From Clostridium sp. 1001275B_160808_H3 (GTDB taxonomy: Bacteria; Bacillota; Clostridia; Clostridiales; Clostridiaceae): 64,000 nt of DNA. The stretch spans positions 144,009 to 208,008 of the forward strand of contig NZ_JADNAT010000004.1 of the NCBI RefSeq assembly GCF_015550425.1, given 5' to 3'. Every line of letters begins with the position of its first letter. Position 1 is the stretch's first letter. A model generated the notes under the pieces. It was not told where the DNA came from and ran no database searches. It saw only the letters and a list, made by a program, of their open reading frames with translations. Of the stretch, positions 46,699-55,783 are shown one piece after another. The translations under genes and the position numbers were made by a program.

Positions 46699-48111
46699 AT
46701 GAAGATAAAAAAAGAGTGGGCTATACTGCTTACAGTATTACCTATGACTTTTATGACTACTCTTGATAGTAGTATAGTAAACGTAGCGCTACCAACAATG
46801 GCTAGAGATCTTGGGACGACAATGGCTGGTATTGAATGGGTTGTTACAAGTTATTTAATAACTATATGTGCAACTATTCTTTTATTTGGTAGACTTGGAG
46901 ATATAATTGGAAAAAGTAAAGTATTTAAAATTGGAATAGGAGTTTTTACTCTAGGTTCACTTCTTTGTGGATTATCAAATAGCCTTATAATGCTTATTAT
47001 ATCTAGAATAATTCAAGCAATAGGGGCAGCGGCAGCAATGGCAACTAATCAAGGAATAATTACAGAAACATTTCCTCCGACAGAAAGAGGAAGAGCTCTT
47101 GGAATGACAGGAACAGCCGTAGCTTTAGGAACTATGGTAGGACCAACATTAGGTGGACTTATAGTATCAGTAGCACCTTGGGAATACATATTTTTAATAA
47201 ATATACCTATAGGAATTTTAGTTTATATTGGTGTAGTAAAAGTATTAAACTTTGAAAAAGTTAAAGAAAAAGTTCCATTCGATATAAAAGGAACTATTTT
47301 ATTCATGCTTGCAGTAATATTATTATTTACATCTATAAACTTTGGTCAAAGTTTAGGATATACTAACCCTATGATTATAGGAGTTCTTATACTTTCTTTA
47401 ATATTATTGTTAATGTTTATAAAGATAGAGCAAAAGATACAAAGCCCTATGTTAGATATAAGTATATTTAAAAATAAGTTATTTTCATTAAGTATATTTT
47501 GTGGATTTACATCTTTTGTAGCCATAGGTGCAATAAATATAATTTTACCATTTTATTATCAAGATGTATTAAAGCTTAGTCCAAGTGCAGCAGGATTTAT
47601 GATGACAGTTTCACCAATAATATTAGCTATTGTAGCTCCTATAAGTGGACATCTTTCAGATAAAATTGGAAGTGAAAAAATATCTGCTTTAGGGTTAAGT
47701 ATTTTAACAATAGGTGTATTTTGTTTGACTATATTTACAGAATTCACATCACTTATAGTTGTTGCAATATTTGTAGGATTATTATCTTTTGGAAGTGGAA
47801 TTTTCCAATCACCAAATAATTCATTGATAATGTCAACAGTAGACAAAAATAAGCTTGGTATTGCTGGAAGTATAAATGGATTAGTAAGAAATTTAGGAAC
47901 AACAACTGGAATAGCTCTTTCAACAAGCCTCTTATATAGTAGAATGAGTAGTAAAATTGGATATAAAGTTACAGGATATATAGAAGGAAGAGCAGATGCT
48001 TTTATATATGGTATGAGATTTGTATTCGTTGGAATTGGATGTATTTGTTTAGTTGGAGCTATTTTAACATTACTTAGAGTTATAAATAAAAAATCGAAGT
48101 CATTAAGTTAA
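46699..48111 (+). CDS. MFS drug exporter, DHA2 (EmrB/QacA) type
   Basis: A 470-residue transporter with about 14 membrane helices. It has the early motif LDSSIVNVALPTMARDLG, motif A-like GRLGDIIGKSK and the antiporter motif GPTLGGLIVS, all typical of proton-driven multidrug exporters. The ATG at 46699 has AGGAG 9 nt upstream; an ATG adjoining that site is rejected. No TetR or MarR regulator is next to it. The substrate is unknown. Confidence 0.88.
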   Translation: MKIKKEWAILLTVLPMTFMTTLDSSIVNVALPTMARDLGTTMAGIEWVVTSYLITICATILLFGRLGDIIGKSKVFKIGIGVFTLGSLLCGLSNSLIMLIISRIIQAIGAAAAMATNQGIITETFPPTERGRALGMTGTAVALGTMVGPTLGGLIVSVAPWEYIFLINIPIGILVYIGVVKVLNFEKVKEKVPFDIKGTILFMLAVILLFTSINFGQSLGYTNPMIIGVLILSLILLLMFIKIEQKIQSPMLDISIFKNKLFSLSIFCGFTSFVAIGAINIILPFYYQDVLKLSPSAAGFMMTVSPIILAIVAPISGHLSDKIGSEKISALGLSILTIGVFCLTIFTEFTSLIVVAIFVGLLSFGSGIFQSPNNSLIMSTVDKNKLGIAGSINGLVRNLGTTTGIALSTSLLYSRMSSKIGYKVTGYIEGRADAFIYGMRFVFVGIGCICLVGAILTLLRVINKKSKSLS

Positions 48112-48132
48112 TTGAATTTATAAACATAGTAG

Positions 48133-48170
48133 AAAGGTATAGAATTGAAAAAGTATTCTATACCTTTTTG
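48133..48170 (+). terminator. Terminator of the DHA2 exporter gene
   Basis: A perfect 13-bp stem (AAAGGTATAGAAT and complement) with a 9-nt loop and T run. Confidence 0.85.
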
Positions 48171-48374
48171 AATATAAAAGTATTAAAATTTAGAAAAGGT
48201 TGTTTGCGAACGAGATAATGTTACTGCAATATGGTATTATAGTAATTATTTGTAAATATATTTGGTATAGATATTAAAATAATATTTTGAATATACCAGT
48301 GTTCTATAAAAATAACTAATAAATTTGGGGAAACAATACTAATATGAATTTTTATAGTATAAAAAGGGGGAAAA

Positions 48375-49661
48375 ATGAAAATTAATCTTTTGAAAGACAA
48401 AAACTTTTCACTTCTAATGTTTGGAAAAATAACATCTTTAATTGGGTCATATATGCAAAGTTTTGCATTATCACTATTTGTATTAAACACTACGGGATCA
48501 GCATCTAAATTTGCATCTATACTTTCTGTTGCTTTAATTCCAGAGCTAATATTATCACCATTTGCTGGAGTAATAGTTGATTGGTTTGATAGAAAGAAAA
48601 TTTTAATTATTTTAGATTTAGTTAGTGGAGCAGTAGTAACAATTTTCGCTATCATGTATTTTATTACAGGGGAAATGCCATTAAGTTATATTTATATTTT
48701 AGTAATAACACTTTCTTTAATTTCTACTATAGATAATCCAACTCTTCAGACAATAATTCCTACCATAACAAAAAAGGAAGATTTAGTAGAAGCTAATGCG
48801 TTGAATTCACTCATAATGTCTATTGGAAATGTAGTATCACCTGCTATTGCTGCAGTAGTTTATGGAGGTTTTGGATTAGAGGCTGTTTTTATAGTAAATT
48901 CAATTTCATTTTTGATTTCAGCGATTTCAGAAATCTTTTTAGTTATTCCTAAAAATATTAAGGAAAAAGGTAAGCTTTCTTTAAAGAGCTTTACTAGAGA
49001 ATTTAAAGAAGGAATAGGCTTTATTAAAAAAAGAAAAGATATTATAAATATAATTAGTTTAGCAATGATTTTAAATTTTTCTTTTGGTGCTTTTACTATA
49101 GGAAGTATTTATATCAGTAAAAGTATCCTTAAAGTTTCAGATTTTCAATACGGGATAGTAGATTCTATTGGAGTAATAGGAATGATAGTTGCAACTTTTT
49201 TTGTAGGATGGCTTTCTAAAAAGAATTCTGTTGGAAAGAACATTTACAGCAGTTTGATGATATCGTCCATAGCTTTATCAGGATATGCTGTTGTAGCTTT
49301 TGATTCTTTAGTTTCAATAAGTGGTAGTAAAATATATTTATATTTATTAATGTTAATAGTAACTTTTACTATATGTTTATTTATAGCACTTGCAAATACA
49401 TTTTTAAATACAAATTTTCAATATATTGTTCCATTAGATTTTATGGGAAGGGTATCGACAGTTATGGGAACTGGCTGTATGATTGCAATGCCATTAAGTA
49501 ATATGATGTATGGATACCTTTTTGATAAAATAAGTGTGCCAATTATATTTTTAATTTCATCTGGAATAATGATATTAGCAGTGCTTTCATATAAAAGAAA
49601 ATTGATTGCTATAACAATGGAAGAAGAAAAAGCAAAGTTAGTTGATATCGAGGAAATATAA
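48375..49661 (+). CDS. MFS transporter, macrolide-efflux (MefA) like
   Basis: A 428-residue protein of about 12 membrane helices that begins LLKDKNFSLLMFGKITSLIGSYMQSFALS and contains PFAGVIVDWFDRKK. These are the pattern of the MFS_3 group that includes Mef and related exporters. Substrate and resistance role are not established. AAAAAGGGGG precedes the ATG. Despite adjacency with the other exporter it has separate termination and is probably an independent unit. Confidence 0.83.
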   Translation: MKINLLKDKNFSLLMFGKITSLIGSYMQSFALSLFVLNTTGSASKFASILSVALIPELILSPFAGVIVDWFDRKKILIILDLVSGAVVTIFAIMYFITGEMPLSYIYILVITLSLISTIDNPTLQTIIPTITKKEDLVEANALNSLIMSIGNVVSPAIAAVVYGGFGLEAVFIVNSISFLISAISEIFLVIPKNIKEKGKLSLKSFTREFKEGIGFIKKRKDIINIISLAMILNFSFGAFTIGSIYISKSILKVSDFQYGIVDSIGVIGMIVATFFVGWLSKKNSVGKNIYSSLMISSIALSGYAVVAFDSLVSISGSKIYLYLLMLIVTFTICLFIALANTFLNTNFQYIVPLDFMGRVSTVMGTGCMIAMPLSNMMYGYLFDKISVPIIFLISSGIMILAVLSYKRKLIAITMEEEKAKLVDIEEI

Positions 49662-49702
49662 AATTAAATGAGAATATAAAATGAAATGAGAATATAAAAT
49701 GA

Positions 49703-49750
49703 AAAATACTAATAATTTTACTTAAAACTAAAATTATTAGTATTTTTTTC
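49703..49750 (+). terminator. Terminator of the MFS_3 gene
   Basis: An approximately 17-bp stem (AATACTAATAATTTTA with its complement) is followed by seven T. Two copies of an 18-bp A-rich repeat (AATGAGAATATAAAATGA) lie just before it. Confidence 0.85.
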
Positions 49751-49764
49751 TATAATATGTATTG

Positions 49765-49793
49765 TTGTTAAGAAAATTTATAAATGATAAAAT
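49765..49793 (+). promoter_or_regulatory. Promoter candidate of the xylan cluster
   Basis: TTGTTA (49765-49770), 17 nt and TAAAAT (49788-49793) with an extended TG. Transcription would start just before the palindrome at 49809. Confidence 0.45.
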
Positions 49794-49808
49794 TTTATTG
49801 TATAAACT

Positions 49809-49836
49809 AAATAAGCAAATTTATTTGCTTATTTTT
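49809..49836 (+). promoter_or_regulatory. Palindrome before the GH67 gene: operator or attenuator
   Basis: AAATAAGCAAA and TTTGCTTATTT pair perfectly around TTTA, followed by three further T. It can act as an intrinsic terminator in the leader or as a 26-bp operator immediately downstream of the promoter candidate. Confidence 0.55.
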
Positions 49837-49905
49837 TGGTTTATAATGGGATATTTTGATATAAATACAATTTTAACAATTATATTTTGATGAGGGGGAT
49901 TTGAG

Positions 49906-52002
49906 ATGATAGATAAAAATAATGATATGTATTTAGCTTGGCTTAGTCATAGAGAAATTAAAAATTCTAATTATAAGGAATATTTAAAATGTATATTTGT
50001 AGATTACAAATCAAGTGATATTATAAAAAATTCTTTATTAGAGTTAGAAAAAGCATTAAAGCATGCTTATGATGAAAAGGTAACTCAAAGTTTATATGTA
50101 AATAAAAATGATATACAAGCTAGTAAGTATATAAAACTAGAAATTAAAAATATTAATACATTAAGAAAAAATGGCTATGAAATTAAACAAAACTTTTTAG
50201 AAGATAAGAGCTTTGTAAGTGTTTCATCACAAGATGAAAGTGGAATTTTATATGGAGTTTTTCATTTATTAAGACTATTAGAACAAAATATTGAAATTAC
50301 TGAAGATCCTATAATAGAAAATACAGAAAATGAACTAAGGCTTATAAACCAATGGGATAATATAGACGGAACAGTTGAAAGAGGCTTTGCTGGTAGCTCT
50401 ATATTTTATGAAAGTGTAAGAAATAAAAATAAAATGAAGGAAATAATGAAGGTTATAGGTATACCTGCAAGCAGTGATTTAATAAGAGAAGCATTTAATG
50501 ATGAATATAAACTTGCAGATGATTTAGATAGAATTAATGATTATGCTAGGGTTTTAGCATCTATAGGTGTTAATGGAATAGTTATAAATAATACTAATGT
50601 TCATAAAGAGGAAACTTATTTTATTGATAATAAAATAGATATGGTAAAAACAATTAATGATATTATGAGTAAATGGGGAATAAAAATATATCTTAGTATA
50701 AATTTTGCAGCTCCTATAACTTTGAAAGAGCTAGATACAGCAGACCCATTAGATGCAAAAGTAATAAAATGGTGGGAAGAAAGAGTTAAATTGGTTTATA
50801 ATAATATACCTAACTTGGGCGGGTTTATGGTGAAAGCTGATTCAGAAGGAAGACCAGGACCTTTTACTTATGGAAGAAATCATGCAGATGGTGCAAATAT
50901 GTTAGCAAAAGCTTTAAAACCATATGGAGGAATATTAATATGGAGATGCTTTGTTTATAATTGCAAACAGGATTGGCGCGATTATTCAACAGATAGAGCT
51001 AAAGCAGCCTTTGAATGTTTTAGTCCACTTGATGGAGAATTTTTAGATAATGTATATTTACAAATTAAAAATGGTCCTATGGATTTTCAAGTAAGAGAGC
51101 CTATTTCCCCTTTATTTGGAGGAATGGATAATACAAATAAAATATTAGAGCTTCAAATAACTCAAGAATATACAGGACAACAAAAAGATGTATGCTTTCT
51201 AATTCCATGGTGGAAGGAAATTTTAGATTTTAAAATTTATTCAAGTAGTGATGATTCAAGTGTTAAAGAAAGAATTAAAGGGATAGCAGCAATATCTAAT
51301 ATTGGAAATGACTTGAATTGGACTGGAAATTTTTTAGCCCAAGCTAATCTTTATGGATATGGAAGATTAATATGGAATAGCAAAATAACTAGCGAAGAAA
51401 TAGTAGATGAATGGATTAAGCTTACTTTTGGAAATAATGACATAGTATTGAGCAACCTTAAATTTATATTACTAAATTCATGGAAAAGCTATGAAAATTA
51501 TACATCACCTCTAGGAGTTGGATGGATGGTTTCACCAGGGCATCATTATGGACCTGATATTGATGGATACGAATATTCTCCATGGGGAACATATAATAGA
51601 GCAGATTGTAATGGGATAGGAATAGATAGAACGATAAAAAGTGGAACAAGATATATAGAACAATATAAATCACCATTAAAAGAAATATATGAAGATATAA
51701 ATAGATGTCCAGATGAATTATTATTATTTTTCCATAATGTTAAATATACTCATATATTGAAAAGTGGAAAAACAGTAATTCAGCATATATATGATTCACA
51801 TTTCGAAGGATATGATTTAGTAGAAAAATTTATAGATAAATTAGATGAAATAAAGGAGCTTATAAATGAAGATATATATAGGCATCTTAAAGTGAAGCTT
51901 AATGAACAATTAGAAAATGCTAGAGAATGGAGGGATAGAGTTAATACTTATTTTTATAGAATGTCAGGAATAAGCGATGATGAAAATGGAAAAATATATT
52001 AA
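49906..52002 (+). CDS. Alpha-glucuronidase, GH67
   Basis: A 698-residue enzyme that removes (4-O-methyl)glucuronic acid from the non-reducing end of xylo-oligosaccharides. The GH67 core is clear: GFMVKADSEGRPGPFTYGR (Glu314 is the likely acid), then LDNV (Asp381) and VREPISPLFGG (Glu398) as likely carboxylates of the base side, and PLGVGWMVSPGHHYGP. No signal peptide, so it is cytoplasmic and acts on imported aldouronic acids. GAGGGGG precedes the ATG. It is the first gene of the xylan cluster. Confidence 0.94.
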   Translation: MIDKNNDMYLAWLSHREIKNSNYKEYLKCIFVDYKSSDIIKNSLLELEKALKHAYDEKVTQSLYVNKNDIQASKYIKLEIKNINTLRKNGYEIKQNFLEDKSFVSVSSQDESGILYGVFHLLRLLEQNIEITEDPIIENTENELRLINQWDNIDGTVERGFAGSSIFYESVRNKNKMKEIMKVIGIPASSDLIREAFNDEYKLADDLDRINDYARVLASIGVNGIVINNTNVHKEETYFIDNKIDMVKTINDIMSKWGIKIYLSINFAAPITLKELDTADPLDAKVIKWWEERVKLVYNNIPNLGGFMVKADSEGRPGPFTYGRNHADGANMLAKALKPYGGILIWRCFVYNCKQDWRDYSTDRAKAAFECFSPLDGEFLDNVYLQIKNGPMDFQVREPISPLFGGMDNTNKILELQITQEYTGQQKDVCFLIPWWKEILDFKIYSSSDDSSVKERIKGIAAISNIGNDLNWTGNFLAQANLYGYGRLIWNSKITSEEIVDEWIKLTFGNNDIVLSNLKFILLNSWKSYENYTSPLGVGWMVSPGHHYGPDIDGYEYSPWGTYNRADCNGIGIDRTIKSGTRYIEQYKSPLKEIYEDINRCPDELLLFFHNVKYTHILKSGKTVIQHIYDSHFEGYDLVEKFIDKLDEIKELINEDIYRHLKVKLNEQLENAREWRDRVNTYFYRMSGISDDENGKIY

Positions 52003-52112
52003 TCTATAATTTGTGGTATTTTTTACTATAATTTAGGAGGTTGTTATTTAAAGTGTAAATGTTAAAATTTAATTAATAGATTTAAATCTTAAAAATAATT
52101 GTATGCATGCAA

Positions 52113-52126
52113 TGTAAACGAAAACA
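52113..52126 (+). promoter_or_regulatory. cre site (CcpA binding) before the binding-protein gene
   Basis: TGTAAACGAAAACA matches the consensus TGWAANCGNTNWCA at all fixed positions but one. It lies 20 nt before the start codon, just upstream of GAGGGG, where CcpA would block transcription in glucose. Most of the 143-nt gap is otherwise AT-rich. Confidence 0.75.
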
Positions 52127-52145
52127 ATGTGAGGGGATTTGAATA

Positions 52146-53840
52146 ATGAGAACAAAAAAGTTATTAAGTTTGGTTTTAACTTCAATGGTAGCTTTAAGTA
52201 TTTTTACTGGATGTTCTAGTAAAGGATCAGATGAAAATTCAAATGTTAATAAGGATGGAATCAAGGAATTTAGTGCTTTTTATGCAGTAGCAGGTAAAGA
52301 AGTTCCTGACAATAGACTTAAAAAAGCTATAGCAGAAAAAATAGGAGCTAAAATTACTGAAACATGGCTTACAGGTCAAACCGCAAAGGAAAGAATAGGT
52401 GTAATGATAGCTGGTGGAGATTATCCAGATTTCCTTGATGGTGGAGATGGAACACAAGCTTTAGTTGATGCAGGTGCTTTAATAGCTCTAGATGAATATA
52501 TAGATAAATATCCTAATATAAAAAATCTATGGTCAGAAAGTGACTGGGATAAAGTAAGAAAAGAAGATGGACATATTTATTATATACCTCAATTTGGTAA
52601 TATAAAAGGAAAGGATATGCAAACTAAGCACAATGATGAAGCCTTCTGGATTCAAAAAGCAGTGCTAAAGTGGGCTAATTATCCTACAATTAAGACTGTT
52701 GATGAGTATTTTGATTTAATTGAAAAATATAAAGCAGCAAATCCAGAAATAAATGGACAACCTACTATTGGATTTGAAATATTATCAGACGACTGGAGAT
52801 ATTTCTGTTTAGAAAATCCACCTCTATTCTTAGCAGGATATCCTAATGATGGTAAAGCTGCTATAGATCCAAAACCTGGTGATGGTACATCTATAGATGT
52901 AAACAAAATAACTGTAAAGAGTTATGATACTTTACCAGAAGCAAAAAAATATTTTGAAAAGCTTAATGAAATGTTTAATAAAGGAATAATAGATCCAGAA
53001 ACATTTACATCATCTTATGACCAATATGTTTCTAAACTTTCAACAGGTAGAGTTTTAGGAATGGTAGATCAAGGATGGCAATTCCTAACTGCTGAAGCAT
53101 CATTAGTACAACAAGGATTAGACGAAAGAACTTATGTACCTCTAGGATTAACTTTAGATCCAAACGTAACATCTAATTACAGAAATAGATCAGCAATAAA
53201 TGCTGGTGGAGGACTTGGAATATCAGTAAATTGTAAAGATGTTGAAGGTGCTTTACAAGTAGTTAATGATTTACTAAGTGATGAAGTAATGATATTAAGA
53301 TACTGGGGAGAAAAAGATGTAGATTATAAGGTTGGAGATGACGGCTTATTCTACAGAACAGAAGAACAAAGAAATAATAATAGAAATCAAGACTGGGTTA
53401 ATGAAAATCTATGCATGTACACATATATGCCACAATTTAAAGGATTATTAGAGGATGGAAAAAATTCAGTAATACCAAGCGAACAACCAAAAGAATTCTA
53501 TGATAGCTTAAAACCAGTAGATAAAGAAATATTAGATGCTTATAAATTTACAAAGTTTACAGACTTTATGCCAGAACCTGCTGAAAAGAATCAACCTTGG
53601 TTCCCAATTTACTCCTTTGCAGGTACTTTAACAGCAGAAACACCTGCTGGAATAGCAATGCAAAAAATGGATGAAATAAAGAAACAATGGCTTCCAAAGG
53701 TAGTTATGAGTGGCGGAAGTGATTTTGAATCAACTTGGAATGAATATCAAACTACTTTAACAACTCAAGCTGATGTAAAAGCTTATGAAGAAGCTTTACT
53801 TAAAGAAGCTAAGAGAAGAGCAGAATTATTTAATAAATAA
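52146..53840 (+). CDS. Aldouronate/xylo-oligosaccharide ABC receptor lipoprotein
   Basis: A 564-residue family 1 binding protein with lipobox IFTGC (Cys23) and a long mature domain (FSAFYAVAGKEVPDNR; GGDYPDFLDGGDGTQALVDAGALI). It is like the LplA/YtcQ group that captures plant oligosaccharides. Position between the GH67 gene and two permeases supports decorated xylo-oligosaccharides as ligand. A cre site lies just upstream. GAGGGG precedes the ATG. A stable hairpin after the stop (53842) may keep its mRNA more abundant than the permease mRNA. Confidence 0.88.
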   Translation: MRTKKLLSLVLTSMVALSIFTGCSSKGSDENSNVNKDGIKEFSAFYAVAGKEVPDNRLKKAIAEKIGAKITETWLTGQTAKERIGVMIAGGDYPDFLDGGDGTQALVDAGALIALDEYIDKYPNIKNLWSESDWDKVRKEDGHIYYIPQFGNIKGKDMQTKHNDEAFWIQKAVLKWANYPTIKTVDEYFDLIEKYKAANPEINGQPTIGFEILSDDWRYFCLENPPLFLAGYPNDGKAAIDPKPGDGTSIDVNKITVKSYDTLPEAKKYFEKLNEMFNKGIIDPETFTSSYDQYVSKLSTGRVLGMVDQGWQFLTAEASLVQQGLDERTYVPLGLTLDPNVTSNYRNRSAINAGGGLGISVNCKDVEGALQVVNDLLSDEVMILRYWGEKDVDYKVGDDGLFYRTEEQRNNNRNQDWVNENLCMYTYMPQFKGLLEDGKNSVIPSEQPKEFYDSLKPVDKEILDAYKFTKFTDFMPEPAEKNQPWFPIYSFAGTLTAETPAGIAMQKMDEIKKQWLPKVVMSGGSDFESTWNEYQTTLTTQADVKAYEEALLKEAKRRAELFNK

Positions 53841-53841
53841 A

Positions 53842-53875
53842 AAATAGGGGAAGTATAAAAGCTTCCCCCTTATTT
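53842..53875 (+). terminator. Intercistronic hairpin after the receptor gene
   Basis: AAATAGGGGAAG pairs with CTTCCCC and TATTT, with a 2-nt bulge. The T run is poor, so it may attenuate or protect the receptor mRNA rather than fully terminate. Confidence 0.6.
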
Positions 53876-53908
53876 GAAATTAAGAAAATTAAGAAGGAGA
53901 GTTTTGGG

Positions 53909-54868
53909 ATGCAATTAGAACTTAATAAGCCAACTTTAAAAGTAGAAAAAAAACCTAACAAAAATTTATGGAATACAATAAAGAAACAGAAAAGTCTAGT
54001 TTTAATGTCAATTCCATTTATAATATATGTATTTATTTTTTGCTATGCTCCTCTTGTAGGATGGGTAATGGCATTTCAAAATTTTAAGCCTGCAAAAGGC
54101 CTTTTTAATCAAGTATGGGTGGGATTAGATCAATTTAAATTTTTATTTGCAGACCCTACTTTTTTAAAAGTAATTAGAAATACTTTGGCTATGAGCTTAA
54201 TAAATTTAACTTTAAGTTTTGTTTGCTCAATAGGATTTGCATTATTATTAAATGAAGTAAAAAATATGTTATCTAAAAAATTTGTACAAACAGTATCATA
54301 TTTACCACATTTCTTATCATGGATAATAGTAACAGGAATTGTTGCTGAAGTTTTATCACCTGAAACAGGAATAATTAATCAATTATTAGTTTGGTTTAAT
54401 GTACTAGAAAAGCCTATAAATTTCTTTGCAGAAACTAAATATTTCTGGGGAATAGTAGGTGCAGCTAATGTATGGAAGGAAGTAGGTTGGGGAAGTATAA
54501 TTTACTTAGCTGCTATAACTTCTATAAATCCAGACTTGTATGAAGCTGCAGAAATAGATGGAGCAGGAAGATTTCAAAAGATGTTACATGTAACCTTACC
54601 AGGAATAAAGCCTACGATTTTTATATTATTATTGATAAATATAGGAAATATACTAAATGCTGGATTTGAAGTTCAATACTTATTAGGAAATGGCTTAATA
54701 CAAGAAGTATCACAAACTATAGATATTTTTGTGCTTAAATATGGAATAAGCCTCGGAAATTATTCTTTGGCAACAGCAGCTGGTATATTTAAAAGTGTAA
54801 TAAGTATAGTCTTAATATTCTTAGCTAATAAGTTTGCAAAATCAATGGGCGAAGAAAGATTATTCTAA
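53909..54868 (+). CDS. Oligosaccharide ABC permease, LplB/YteP type
   Basis: A 319-residue permease with six membrane helices. The EAA loop reads YEAAEIDGAGRFQKMLHVTLPGI, as in the aldouronate and pectin-oligosaccharide transporters. It forms a heterodimer with the next gene product. GAAGGAGAG precedes the ATG. No ATPase gene is in the cluster as far as the window shows, so a shared MsmK-like ATPase elsewhere is likely. Confidence 0.9.
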   Translation: MQLELNKPTLKVEKKPNKNLWNTIKKQKSLVLMSIPFIIYVFIFCYAPLVGWVMAFQNFKPAKGLFNQVWVGLDQFKFLFADPTFLKVIRNTLAMSLINLTLSFVCSIGFALLLNEVKNMLSKKFVQTVSYLPHFLSWIIVTGIVAEVLSPETGIINQLLVWFNVLEKPINFFAETKYFWGIVGAANVWKEVGWGSIIYLAAITSINPDLYEAAEIDGAGRFQKMLHVTLPGIKPTIFILLLINIGNILNAGFEVQYLLGNGLIQEVSQTIDIFVLKYGISLGNYSLATAAGIFKSVISIVLIFLANKFAKSMGEERLF

Positions 54869-54880
54869 GGGGGAGGACAT

Positions 54881-55783
54881 ATGTTAAATATAAATTTAAA
54901 GAGAAAAAGTAAGAGTGATATAGTTTTTAATGTGATTTTATTCATATTTATGGCTTTATTTGTAGTAATAACTTTATACCCAATATTAAATACTCTAGCC
55001 ATATCTTTTAATGATGGAATAGACTCAGTAAGAGGTGGTGTATATCTATGGCCTAGAATGTTTACACTAAAAAATTATCAAACTGTCTTTAGAAATAACA
55101 ACTTAATGCAAGCAGCTTTCATTTCAGTTTCAAGAACAGTAATTGCAACTGTTGTACAAGTATTTTTAACAGCTATGTTAGCTTATGTTTTAAGCAGAAA
55201 GGATTTTGTATTTAAAAAGCAAATATCATTTATTTATGTATTAACTATGTATGTTAATGGTGGAATGATTCCAAATTATATTTTAATTAAAGAATTAGGA
55301 TTATTAAATAACTTTTTAGTTTATATTTTACCTGGACTTGTTAGTGCTTTTAATATGATAGTAATTAGAACATATATAAACGGATTACCTGAAAGTTTAA
55401 TAGAATCAGCAAAAATTGATGGAGCTGGAGAACTTAGAATTTTTATGCAAATAATACTTCCATTATGTAAACCAGTTCTTGCAACAGTAGCTTTATTTAT
55501 AGCAGTAGGTCAATGGAATTCTTGGTTTGATGCTATGTTATATGCATCTGGAAATCCTAAACTTACAACCTTGCAATATGAATTAATGAAACTTTTATCA
55601 TCATCAACCCAACAAGGTGGAGCTGGAACAGCTGAAATGGTGAAAAATGCAGGTAATTTAGTAACACCAAAATCTCTTCGTGCTGCAATAACAATTGTTA
55701 CAGCCTTTCCAATAGTATGTTTATATCCATTTTTACAAAAATACTTTGTATCTGGTTTAACTATTGGAGGTGTAAAGGAATAA
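54881..55783 (+). CDS. Oligosaccharide ABC permease, YtcP type
   Basis: A 300-residue permease with six helices and the EAA loop IESAKIDGAGELRIFMQIILPL. The C-terminal FPIVCLYPFLQKYFVSGLTIGGVKE is characteristic of this group. It starts 12 nt after its partner behind GGGGGAGG. Its TAA stop overlaps the ATG of the GH8 gene by 1 base (TAATG), so the two are coupled. Confidence 0.9.
   Translation: MLNINLKRKSKSDIVFNVILFIFMALFVVITLYPILNTLAISFNDGIDSVRGGVYLWPRMFTLKNYQTVFRNNNLMQAAFISVSRTVIATVVQVFLTAMLAYVLSRKDFVFKKQISFIYVLTMYVNGGMIPNYILIKELGLLNNFLVYILPGLVSAFNMIVIRTYINGLPESLIESAKIDGAGELRIFMQIILPLCKPVLATVALFIAVGQWNSWFDAMLYASGNPKLTTLQYELMKLLSSSTQQGGAGTAEMVKNAGNLVTPKSLRAAITIVTAFPIVCLYPFLQKYFVSGLTIGGVKE

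Noticed and set aside
46699..49661. Two adjacent MFS genes as one drug-resistance operon
   Set aside because: A strong terminator at 48133 and a 260-nt gap separate them, and they belong to different MFS groups.
52022..52060. Short TTG-start ORF after an AGGAGG at 52036
   Set aside because: It would encode five residues only; the AGGAGG is probably incidental.
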